From NCBI GenBank assembly GCA_022709465.1, contig JAKLIT010000088.1:1-5855 (forward strand): DNA of 5,855 nt. The letters are read 5' to 3'. The position numbers and the translations under genes are program-made. This document shows positions 1 to 5,822 of the stretch, piece after piece; positions within the stretch are counted from its first letter, which is position 1; each line of letters starts with the position of its first letter. The notes under the pieces were generated by a model. The model did no database searches. It was given only the letters and a program-made list of their open reading frames with translations, and had not been told where the DNA came from. The DNA comes from Candidatus Omnitrophota bacterium (GTDB taxonomy: Bacteria > Omnitrophota > Koll11 > Pluralincolimonadales > Pluralincolimonadaceae).

Positions 1-1
1 G

Positions 2-79
2 ACGCCGGTGAATTCCGTATTGACGGACCTGGTGAAGACGTTGGAAGAGAGCGGCAAAAAACAAATCAACAAGGAGTGA
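2..79 (+). CDS. panE: 2-dehydropantoate 2-reductase (PanE/ApbA family), C-terminal fragment
   Basis: Only the last 25 codons are in the window, ending at TGA 77-79. The visible residues begin TPVNSVLTDLVKTLEE and finish in a charged tail (SGKKQINKE). The pattern TPVN-x2-L-x2-LVK-x2-E is typical of the extreme C-terminus of ketopantoate reductases, which reduce ketopantoate to pantoate with NADPH in the cytoplasmic pathway to pantothenate and CoA. The reading frame is open to the left edge. Its stop overlaps the Shine-Dalgarno region of the next gene and lies 6 nt before its ATG, so the two are probably co-transcribed. The assignment rests on a very short motif. Another member of the ApbA fold, or an unrelated protein with a similar tail, cannot be excluded. 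Confidence 0.6.
   Translation, partial: TPVNSVLTDLVKTLEESGKKQINKE
71..76 (+). promoter_or_regulatory. Strong ribosome binding site for nfnA
   Basis: AAGGAG lies 9 nt before the ATG at 86 and inside the last codons of the upstream gene. It is a near-perfect Shine-Dalgarno match at good spacing and fixes the nfnA start. No promoter is visible in the 85 bases before nfnA, so transcription probably enters from upstream. Confidence 0.8.
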
Positions 80-85
80 CTCTAG

Positions 86-898
86 ATGCATAAGGTTGTG
101 GAAAAGAAGGTTTTAGCCAGCACCATAACCCTCCTCAAGGTCGAGGCGCCGATGGTTGTGCGCGAGGCAAAACCCGGGCAGTTCGTTATCGTCAGGTTGA
201 ACGAGTTCGCGGAGAGGATCCCGCTGACGATCTGTGACATCGACAAGGCAAAGGGGCAATTGACGATGATAATACAGGAACTCGGAAAGTCGACAAAGGA
301 CCTGTGCGCGATAAAAGAAGGCGGCCAGATACAGGATATACTCGGGCCGCTCGGCAACCCGAGCGATATCGAGAAGTTCGGGACGGTAGTGATGATAGGC
401 GGCGGCGTCGGTTCGGCGGAGCTTCTTACCGTCGTGCAGGCGCTTAAAGATAAAGGGAACAAGGTAATAACGATCCTCGGCGCGAGGAGCAAGGAACTCG
501 TGATACTAGAGGACACCTTCAGGAAGCTTGCCGACGAGGTCATGATAACGACCGACGACGGCAGCTACGGCGAGAAGGGGCTCGTGACGGACGCGCTCAA
601 GAAACTCTTTGCGCGGGGAGAGAAGGTCGACCGCATCATCTGCTGCGGCCCGATACCGATGATGAGGGCTGTCGTGGAGACCGCGAGGCCGACCGGCATA
701 CCCGCGATCGTGAGCTTGAACGCGATCCTGCTCGACGGCACGGGCATGTGCGGGTCGTGCCGCTGTACTATCGAGGGCAAGACGCGTTTCTCATGCGTCG
801 ACGGGCCCGAGTTCGACGGCTACAAGGTCGATTTCAACGAGCTCACAATGAGGAATAAGAGGTTTCTCGCCGAGGAAAGGAGCGCGCTCGAATCTTAA
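86..898 (+). CDS. nfnA: NADH-dependent ferredoxin:NADP+ oxidoreductase small subunit NfnA (SudB-like FAD/NAD-binding protein)
   Basis: At 270 aa it has the usual NfnA length. NfnA and NfnB form a cytoplasmic flavin-based bifurcating transhydrogenase that couples NADPH formation to electrons from NADH and reduced ferredoxin, and runs reversibly. An FAD-binding domain fills roughly residues 1-100, with RIPLTI at 44-49, GKST at 67-70 and GPLG at 87-90. An NAD-binding domain follows, with GGGVGSAE at 105-112 and CGPIPMM at 187-193. The C-terminal [2Fe-2S] region has D217, C222, C225 and C237 in DGTGMCGSC...SCVDGPEFD, the Asp-plus-three-Cys set known for NfnA. Two details deviate from the usual pattern: the NAD loop has Ala-Glu where Ala-Pro is common, and an extra C227 sits next to the cluster ligands. 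The stop is 1 nt before nfnB. PyrK and sulfide dehydrogenase SudB are related alternatives, but the DGTGMCG motif and the adjacent partner favour NfnA. Confidence 0.9.
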   Translation: MHKVVEKKVLASTITLLKVEAPMVVREAKPGQFVIVRLNEFAERIPLTICDIDKAKGQLTMIIQELGKSTKDLCAIKEGGQIQDILGPLGNPSDIEKFGTVVMIGGGVGSAELLTVVQALKDKGNKVITILGARSKELVILEDTFRKLADEVMITTDDGSYGEKGLVTDALKKLFARGEKVDRIICCGPIPMMRAVVETARPTGIPAIVSLNAILLDGTGMCGSCRCTIEGKTRFSCVDGPEFDGYKVDFNELTMRNKRFLAEERSALES

Positions 899-899
899 C

Positions 900-2291
900 A
901 TGGCTAAAATATCACGTCAGGTACTCGGATGCAGGGAACCGAACGAAAGGAACAAGGATTTCAAGGAAGTCGCGCTCGGGTTCACCGAAGAACAGGCGGT
1001 CCTCGAAGCGCAGCGCTGCATAGCGTGCAAGAAGAAGCCGTGCTGCAGCGGATGCCCGGTAGAGGTTGATATCCCCGAATTCATCAAACTTATCGCGAAG
1101 AAGGACTTCAGGGGCGCGATACAGAAGATAAAAGAGAAGAACAACCTTCCGGCTGTCTGCGGCCGCGTCTGCCCTCAGGAGACGCAATGCGAGGCCGTCT
1201 GCACTTTTTCCGCAAAGAAGGAATCCATAGCCATCGGCGCGCTTGAGCGTTTCGTTGCGGATTGGGAATCCGCGAATACCGGGACAGGCAAGGCATCGCC
1301 GGCCGGGCAGAAGAACGGTATAAAGGTCGCCGTTGTCGGCGCGGGCCCTGCCGGGCTTACGGCCGCGGCGGACCTCGCGAGATACGGCTACAAGGTCACT
1401 CTGTTCGAGTCGCTGAGCAACAGCGGCGGCGTGCTAAGGTACGGCATACCGGAATTCCGCCTACCTAAGGTCATACTCGACAGGGAGACGGAGTATATAA
1501 GGTCGCTCGGTGTCGAGATCAACTATAACATACTCGTCGGCAGGACCATAACCATCGACGACCTCTTCAAGGACGGTTATAAGGCGGTATTCGTGGGCTC
1601 GGGCGCCGGATTGCCGTATTTCCTCGGCATACCGGGCGAGAACCTCAACGGCGTATACTCGGCGAACGAGTTTTTGACGCGGGTGAACCTCATGCACGCG
1701 TATGAATTCCCGAAATACAAGACGCCCGTCAGGATAGGCGAGCGGGTGGCTGTAGTAGGAGCGGGTAATACGGCCATGGACTGCGTGCGCGTGGCAAAGC
1801 GCCTCGGAGCTAAGGAAGCGATGATAGTATACAGGCGCAGCGAGCATGAAGCGCCCGCGAGGCGCGCCGAAGTCGAGCACGCGAAAGAAGAAGGGATAGA
1901 GTTCCGCTTCCTGACGGCCCCGCTCTCGATAGAAGGCAACGATAAGGGCGAAGTCAAGAGCATGACATGCATAAAGATGGAGCTCGGCGAGCCGGACGCG
2001 AGCGGCCGCAGGCGCCCGATGCCGGTAAAGGGCTCCGAATATACGATGCCGGTCGACACGGTCGTGATAGCCGTCGGCCAGGGCCCGAACCCGCTGATAC
2101 CGCGCACGTCCAAGGGTATCGCGGTGGACCAGAAGAGCGGCGAGCTCATCATAGACGAGAACTGCATGACGTCGATAAAAGGCGTCTTCGCGGGAGGCGA
2201 TATAACCACCGGCGAAGGCACGGTCATCGCCGCGATGGGCGCGGGCAAGAAGGCCGCGGCCGCGATGGACAGGTACCTTAAAGGAGCTTAA
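900..2291 (+). CDS. nfnB: NADH-dependent ferredoxin:NADP+ oxidoreductase large subunit NfnB (GltD/SudA-like, FAD and two [4Fe-4S])
   Basis: This 463-aa protein is full length for NfnB, the NADP(H)-binding, bifurcating-FAD subunit of the Nfn complex. The N-terminal ferredoxin-like part has C40, C43, C48, C52 (C-x2-C-x4-C-x3-C-P) and a second set C87, C91, C97, C101, matching two [4Fe-4S] clusters. An extra C49 follows C48. The first dinucleotide fold has GAGPAG at 147-152 for FAD. The second has VGAGNTAMD at 286-294 followed by YRRS at 311-314 for NADPH. FAGGD at 430-434 completes the FAD site. The poorly conserved stretch at about 124-140 is probably a linker. The start follows the nfnA stop by 1 nt; the nearest AAAGGAG (876-882) is 17 nt away, so coupling to nfnA translation is likely. 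Glutamate synthase small subunit (GltD) is a close relative, but the nfnA partner next door and the absence of a large glutamate synthase gene here favour NfnB. Confidence 0.9.
   Translation: MAKISRQVLGCREPNERNKDFKEVALGFTEEQAVLEAQRCIACKKKPCCSGCPVEVDIPEFIKLIAKKDFRGAIQKIKEKNNLPAVCGRVCPQETQCEAVCTFSAKKESIAIGALERFVADWESANTGTGKASPAGQKNGIKVAVVGAGPAGLTAAADLARYGYKVTLFESLSNSGGVLRYGIPEFRLPKVILDRETEYIRSLGVEINYNILVGRTITIDDLFKDGYKAVFVGSGAGLPYFLGIPGENLNGVYSANEFLTRVNLMHAYEFPKYKTPVRIGERVAVVGAGNTAMDCVRVAKRLGAKEAMIVYRRSEHEAPARRAEVEHAKEEGIEFRFLTAPLSIEGNDKGEVKSMTCIKMELGEPDASGRRRPMPVKGSEYTMPVDTVVIAVGQGPNPLIPRTSKGIAVDQKSGELIIDENCMTSIKGVFAGGDITTGEGTVIAAMGAGKKAAAAMDRYLKGA
2280..2286 (+). promoter_or_regulatory. Ribosome binding site for the lipoprotein gene
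   Basis: AAAGGAG sits inside the last codons of nfnB, 4 nt before the ATG at 2291. The spacing is a little short but the match is strong. It supports the start that shares one base with the nfnB stop (TAATG). Confidence 0.7.
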
Positions 2292-3370
2292 TGAAGAGGG
2301 CTTTAATAGCTTTCATGCTGCTGGCTACCGCGGTAGCCATGAGCGGCTGCTTCATCGATATCTCGGCGGTCTCGAAGGTCAACGGCGACGGGTCGGGCTT
2401 CAGGATAACGACCTATACGGCTGACGGCGCGAGCGAGAAAGAAGAGCTGTTGAAGTATTATACGCTCCCGGCGGGGGGCAGCTGGAAACTCGACAGCTAT
2501 GTCGAGGGCAAGCCGCCGCTTCATGTCTACGAGGTAAAGAGGGAATTCAGGGAGATAGGGGATCTCCAGCCCGACTACATAAGGAAGGGCGCGGACCCGT
2601 CGAACGTCTCCGGCAACAAATGCTCCCTCGATATACGCAAGGGCATGGTCTTCACGACATACAGGTATGAGGAGGTTTACAGGGACTGCGCGGACCAGTC
2701 GAAGATACGCGCTTTCTGCGACGGGTGGTACGGCTCGGCGCTCGAGATAATGTCGGATGAGGTCGCGAAGGCGTTCCCGCACTCCGTGAAGAAGGGCGAG
2801 GTAAAGTCGTTCCTCGACGGCAGGTTCAGGCCGTATTACGACTTTTTCCTTAAGGAGTTCCTCGCGAGCGGGCGCAGGTCGCTCGAAGGCGGCGATAGCG
2901 CCGCGAACAAAATGAAGATGGCGGAGTTCGAGGCGCAGTACGAAGAGACGGCTTTCGCCGGTTATATGGCCGACTATATCGTTTCAATGGACAAGGGCCA
3001 GGACAGGAAGCGCGTTTACGATAAGCTCCTCGCGCTGCACGAGAAGATCGACGGGAAACTCTCGGCCATGAGCGAGTCTCTAAATGAAAGCAATTACGGC
3101 GACGCGTTCGGGGTATACGGGTGGCCTTTATTCATGGGATACTCGTTCAAGGTATCCGTCACCCTGCCCGGCCAGGTAGTCGAGGCGAACACGAGCGACA
3201 TAAAGTCCGGCACGGTGACATGGAAGTTCAACAGCGATGAATTCCAGATGAAGGAATACAGGCTGACGGCGGTATCGCGGAGGTTCAACCCGGCAGGAGC
3301 CATGATAATAGCCGCGGGCATCCTTTTAGCCGCATACGCGGCATACAGGGGAAAGCATAAGAAGAAGTGA
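2291..3370 (+). CDS. Membrane-anchored lipoprotein of unknown function (LppM/DUF3153-like outline)
   Basis: The 359-aa product starts with a signal peptide (MKR, a hydrophobic core at about 4-16, lipobox MSGC) and should be processed and lipidated at C20. The C-terminus has a single hydrophobic segment at about 335-352 followed by RGKHKKK, which fits a transmembrane helix with a basic cytoplasmic tail. The protein would then be exported but tethered at both ends. After C20 comes a stretch resembling the start of LppM-type lipoproteins (SKVNGDGSG at 28-36). Near the end, VTLPGQVVEANT at 290-301 and GTVTWKF at 307-313 recall the lipoprotein beta-domain pattern 'lPG...N...W'. Between them, about 150-265 looks helical and charged. 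Cysteines at 111, 133 and 143 could form a disulfide outside the membrane. The lipoprotein and anchor calls are firm, the domain resemblance is weak, and no function can be assigned. It lies between nfnB (1-nt overlap) and mnmA (4-nt overlap). Confidence 0.8.
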   Translation: MKRALIAFMLLATAVAMSGCFIDISAVSKVNGDGSGFRITTYTADGASEKEELLKYYTLPAGGSWKLDSYVEGKPPLHVYEVKREFREIGDLQPDYIRKGADPSNVSGNKCSLDIRKGMVFTTYRYEEVYRDCADQSKIRAFCDGWYGSALEIMSDEVAKAFPHSVKKGEVKSFLDGRFRPYYDFFLKEFLASGRRSLEGGDSAANKMKMAEFEAQYEETAFAGYMADYIVSMDKGQDRKRVYDKLLALHEKIDGKLSAMSESLNESNYGDAFGVYGWPLFMGYSFKVSVTLPGQVVEANTSDIKSGTVTWKFNSDEFQMKEYRLTAVSRRFNPAGAMIIAAGILLAAYAAYRGKHKKK

Positions 3371-4392
3371 AGAGAGTCGTTGTCGCAATGAGCGGCGGCG
3401 TGGATTCATCGGTCGCCGCTTTTTTATTGAAGGAGCAGGGCTTCGACGTCATCGGGCTGACGATGCGGTTGTCTTCCGCGCCTTCCGGTGACGCGGAGCG
3501 AGTCGCCCGCCGGCTGGGCATCCCGCACCGCGTCGTGGACTACCGCAGGGAATTCGAGCGCGATGTCATAAAGTATTTTTGTTCCGAATATAAAAAGGGC
3601 AGGACGCCGAACCCGTGCGTCGTCTGCAACAGGAAGATTAAGTTCGGCAAGCTTCTTGAAAGCGCGAAGGCGCTCGACGCAGACTTTCTCGCTACGGGAC
3701 ATTACGCTCGCATCGGCCGCGACGAGGCATTCGGGCGTTATTTCATCAGGGAGGCCGCCGACAAGTCGAAGGACCAGTCGTACTTCCTGTTTGACCTGGA
3801 CCAGCGGCAGCTCAAGAGCATGTTGTTCCCGCTCGGGGATATTGAAAAAGCGGAAGTCAAAAAGATCGCCAAGGCGGCGGGATTGAAAGCTGTACATGAT
3901 AAGCCCGAGAGTCAGGATATCTGTTTTATCAGGGGTAAGGGATACAGGGAGTTCATCAGCGGCAGGATCAAGGGTATCAGGCCCGGGAAGGTCGTCGATA
4001 CCCGCGGGAAATATATGGGCATGCATAAGGGTATCGCGTTCTATACGATAGGGCAAAGGGAAGGCCTCGGGATAGCGGCGGGTAAGCCCATCTATGTCGT
4101 AAAACTGGACCCGCGCAGGAACGAGGTCACGGTGGGTGACGCCGGTGAAGTGAAAGGCAGGGAGCTTACGGCGAATAATGTCCGCTGGATGTGTAAGGAC
4201 GGCCTTTCAAAGCCGGTCCGCGCGCAGGCGAAGATAAGGTACAACCGCCGGAAGTTGGCATGCAGGATAACGCCATTGTCTGCGCGCAGGGTGAAGGCGG
4301 TCTTCGACGAACCGCAGCACGCGATAACCCCGGGGCAGGCGCTGGTCGTCTACGACGGGGAGAAGGTATTGGGCGGCGGATGGATAGAGTAG
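3367..4392 (+). CDS. mnmA: tRNA-specific 2-thiouridylase MnmA (CxxC variant)
   Basis: MnmA adenylates and then thiolates U34 at C2 in tRNAs for Lys, Glu and Gln, in the cytoplasm. The ATP-pyrophosphatase loop SGGVDSS is at 9-15. TPNPCVVCNRKIKFG at 80-94, ATGHYAR at 109-115, KDQSYFLF at 135-142, the SQDICF motif at 182-187 and GQREGLGI at 229-236 are all family signatures, and the C-terminal beta-barrel is present. C87 and C186 match the catalytic pair of E. coli MnmA. C84 sits where the E. coli enzyme has Asp, giving Cys-x-x-Cys plus a distal Cys. At 341 aa it is somewhat short: the segment after GLTMRL (30-35) that usually precedes the DAxxVAxxLGIP helix is reduced. The start is a GTG overlapping the previous stop (GTGA) with only a weak purine-rich stretch upstream (3347-3355). 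The later ATG at 3388 would remove the first beta strand. Translational coupling is likely. Confidence 0.95.
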   Translation: MKRVVVAMSGGVDSSVAAFLLKEQGFDVIGLTMRLSSAPSGDAERVARRLGIPHRVVDYRREFERDVIKYFCSEYKKGRTPNPCVVCNRKIKFGKLLESAKALDADFLATGHYARIGRDEAFGRYFIREAADKSKDQSYFLFDLDQRQLKSMLFPLGDIEKAEVKKIAKAAGLKAVHDKPESQDICFIRGKGYREFISGRIKGIRPGKVVDTRGKYMGMHKGIAFYTIGQREGLGIAAGKPIYVVKLDPRRNEVTVGDAGEVKGRELTANNVRWMCKDGLSKPVRAQAKIRYNRRKLACRITPLSARRVKAVFDEPQHAITPGQALVVYDGEKVLGGGWIE

Positions 4393-5111
4393 CGGTCGCT
4401 TTCTCGGGAGGGGCGGATTCCGCTTTCCTGCTAAGGGCAATGAGAGACGCTCTCGGCCGCGGGAACGTCATCGCTGTTACGGTAAGTTCGGAGTTTGGCA
4501 CGCGCCAGGAAGCGCGCGACGCCGCGCGCCTGGCAAGATCTCTCGGGGTAAAACATATCGTCATCACAGCGAAGCTGTTGTCCGACCCGAAGATCAGGGC
4601 AAATACGCCGCTCAGGTGTTATTACTGCAAGAAGAGGATATTTTCGCTTATAAAGAAGGAAGCCGCGAGAAGGGGATACCGGATAGTCGTCGACGCGAGC
4701 AACCTCGACGACAGGAAGGACTACAGGCCCGGGCGTATCGCGCTGAAGGAACTCGGCATATTGAGCCCGCTCGAGGATGCCGGAATGACGAAAGCGCGCA
4801 TACGCGCCCTGTCGAAAAAGGCCGGGCTTCCGACCTGGGACAAGCCGGCGGACGCCTGCCTCGCCACAAGGATACCGTGCGGCACTCCGATAACGAGAGA
4901 CGGCCTTCTCAGGGTGGAGAAGGCGGAAGAGCTGGTCAGGCGCGATATCGGCCGAGGGCAGCTGCGCGTGCGGGCGCACGGTGACATCGCGAGGATAGAA
5001 GTTGAGAGGCGGCAAATGAAGAAGGCCCTCTCTCTCGGGAAGAATACGATAAGCGGGCTGCATGCGTTGGGCTTTAAGCATATTACCTTGGATACGAAGG
5101 GATACATATGA
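4380..5111 (+). CDS. larE: PP-loop ATP-dependent sulfur transferase LarE
   Basis: The 243-aa protein has SGGADSA at 9-15, the ATP-binding loop, then NTPLRCYYCKKRIF at 75-88, VDASNLDD at 104-111, WDKPADACLATRIPCG at 153-168 and RVRAHGDIARIEVE at 196-209, all in LarE family order. LarE adenylates a pyridinium dicarboxylate precursor and turns its carboxylates into thiocarboxylates for the nickel-pincer cofactor of lactate racemase-type enzymes. Lactobacillus LarE sacrifices its own cysteine, whereas the Thermotoga type is reported to use a [4Fe-4S] cluster. Here C80, C83 and C160 give the multi-Cys arrangement of the latter, and C167 is an extra Cys where Tyr is common. The start at ATG 4380 overlaps mnmA by 13 nt; an upstream in-frame ATG at 4260 would add 40 residues that look like mnmA read out of frame. 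LarB, LarC and LarA are not in the window, so the true substrate is open. Confidence 0.88.
   Translation: MDRVAVAFSGGADSAFLLRAMRDALGRGNVIAVTVSSEFGTRQEARDAARLARSLGVKHIVITAKLLSDPKIRANTPLRCYYCKKRIFSLIKKEAARRGYRIVVDASNLDDRKDYRPGRIALKELGILSPLEDAGMTKARIRALSKKAGLPTWDKPADACLATRIPCGTPITRDGLLRVEKAEELVRRDIGRGQLRVRAHGDIARIEVERRQMKKALSLGKNTISGLHALGFKHITLDTKGYI
5096..5102 (+). promoter_or_regulatory. Ribosome binding site for the Dph6-like gene
   Basis: GAAGGGA lies 5 nt before the ATG at 5108, inside the last codons of larE. It supports the start that forms an ATGA overlap with the larE stop. Confidence 0.55.
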
Positions 5112-5776
5112 AGAAGAAAGTGATATTCTCATGGAGCGGCGGCAAGGACAGCGCGCTCGCGCTTTACGAACTGGTCCGGAGCGGGGAGTACGATATCGCC
5201 GCGCTACTGACCACCGTCACGAAGGATTACGACAGGATAAGCATGCACGGCGTAAGGACCGTCCTGCTAGAGAAACAGGCGGCCGCACTCGGTATCACGC
5301 TCGAGAAGGCGCTGATGAAGAAGGGTGCGACCATCGAGGAGAACGAGTCTAAGATCCGCGAGGTCATGCAGAGGTACTTCGAAAACGGCGTCCTGCTTAA
5401 CGCCGCGGGCGATATAGCCCTTGAGGACGTTAAGAAATACAAGGACGACAACCTCGCGCGCATAGGAATGGAAGGCGTATACCCGCTCTGGAAACGCGGC
5501 AGCGCGGAACTCGCGCGCAAGTTCATAGGACTCGGCTTCAGGGCGGTGATAACGTGCGTGGATACGACCCTGCTGGACAAAAGCTTTGTCGGCAGGGAGT
5601 TCGACGCGTCGTTCCTGGCGGACCTGCCGGCGGGCGTCGACCCGTGCGGAGAGAACGGCGAGTTCCACTCGTTCGTATATGACGGTCCGATATTCCGCGA
5701 AAAGGTGGATTTTGCCAAAGGCGAGATTGTCCTGAGGGACAACCGCTATTACTTCTGCGACTTATTGCCAAACTGA
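5108..5776 (+). CDS. DUF71/COG2102 PP-loop ATPase, Dph6-like (bacterial member, substrate unknown)
   Basis: This is a complete 222-aa member of the ATP_bind_4/DUF71 family. SGGKDSA at 10-16 is the PP-loop and ISMHGVR at 44-50 follows it. The second half carries GDIALEDVKKY at 101-111, GVYPLW at 123-128 and the signature DPCGENGEFHS at 178-188 followed by YDGPIF at 191-196. Archaeal and eukaryotic relatives (Dph6) amidate diphthine on elongation factor 2 with ATP and ammonia. Bacteria do not make diphthamide, so the often-propagated name diphthine-ammonia ligase should not be taken literally. Comparative genomics has linked one bacterial subgroup to B12 salvage, but nothing cobalamin-related is seen here. 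It overlaps larE by 4 nt and closes the visible operon. No hairpin with a T-tract follows its stop, so transcripts may continue toward the tRNA. Family assignment is firm; function is not known. Confidence 0.9.
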   Translation: MKKKVIFSWSGGKDSALALYELVRSGEYDIAALLTTVTKDYDRISMHGVRTVLLEKQAAALGITLEKALMKKGATIEENESKIREVMQRYFENGVLLNAAGDIALEDVKKYKDDNLARIGMEGVYPLWKRGSAELARKFIGLGFRAVITCVDTTLLDKSFVGREFDASFLADLPAGVDPCGENGEFHSFVYDGPIFREKVDFAKGEIVLRDNRYYFCDLLPN

Positions 5777-5796
5777 AGTATTTGTGATAATATAAT
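5765..5796 (+). promoter_or_regulatory. Probable sigma-70-type promoter for the tRNA gene
   Basis: The short AT-rich gap after the last operon gene contains a perfect TATAAT at 5791-5796 and, overlapping it, an extended -10 (TGT then GATAAT, 5783-5791). A TTGCCA at 5765-5770 could be the -35, with 15 nt to GATAAT or 20 nt to TATAAT; neither is ideal, so the extended -10 reading is preferred. Initiation would fall about 20-30 nt before the tRNA 5' end. The -35 candidate lies within the final codons of the Dph6-like gene. Confidence 0.5.
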
Positions 5797-5822
5797 CATC
5801 CTTATCCCGCACAAAATATGAT

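Noticed and set aside
81..91. TCTAGATGCAT at the nfnA start looks like cloning-site sequence
   Set aside because: The XbaI- and NsiI-like hexamers arise from a natural spacer and start codon. The flanking genes are continuous and share the same codon style, so there is no sign of vector.
1577..2248. A 223-codon open frame on the minus strand opposite nfnB
   Set aside because: It lies entirely within a well-supported gene, has no recognisable motif or ribosome binding site, and is explained by the codon bias of the plus-strand gene. The other long antisense frames, such as 82-543 and 4431-5132, were rejected for the same reasons.
900..2291. nfnB as glutamate synthase small subunit (gltD)
   Set aside because: The families are closely related, but the adjacent nfnA with its [2Fe-2S] motif and the lack of any large glutamate synthase subunit make the Nfn complex the better reading.
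10..3555. Seven GAATTC hexamers, more than random expectation
   Set aside because: The six beyond position 1000 lie within coding sequence, where Glu-Phe or similar codon pairs can yield them. No restriction-modification gene or regular spacing is present.
4260..4379. N-terminal extension of larE from ATG 4260
   Set aside because: These 40 codons overlap mnmA out of frame, are rich in Arg and Gly as expected for a shadow frame, and precede the normal family start just before SGGADSA.
5727..5742. Perfect 6-bp hairpin (TTGTCC/GGACAA, 4-nt loop) near the end of the Dph6-like gene as a terminator
   Set aside because: It is short, lies inside the coding region and has no following T-tract, so it does not look like an intrinsic terminator.
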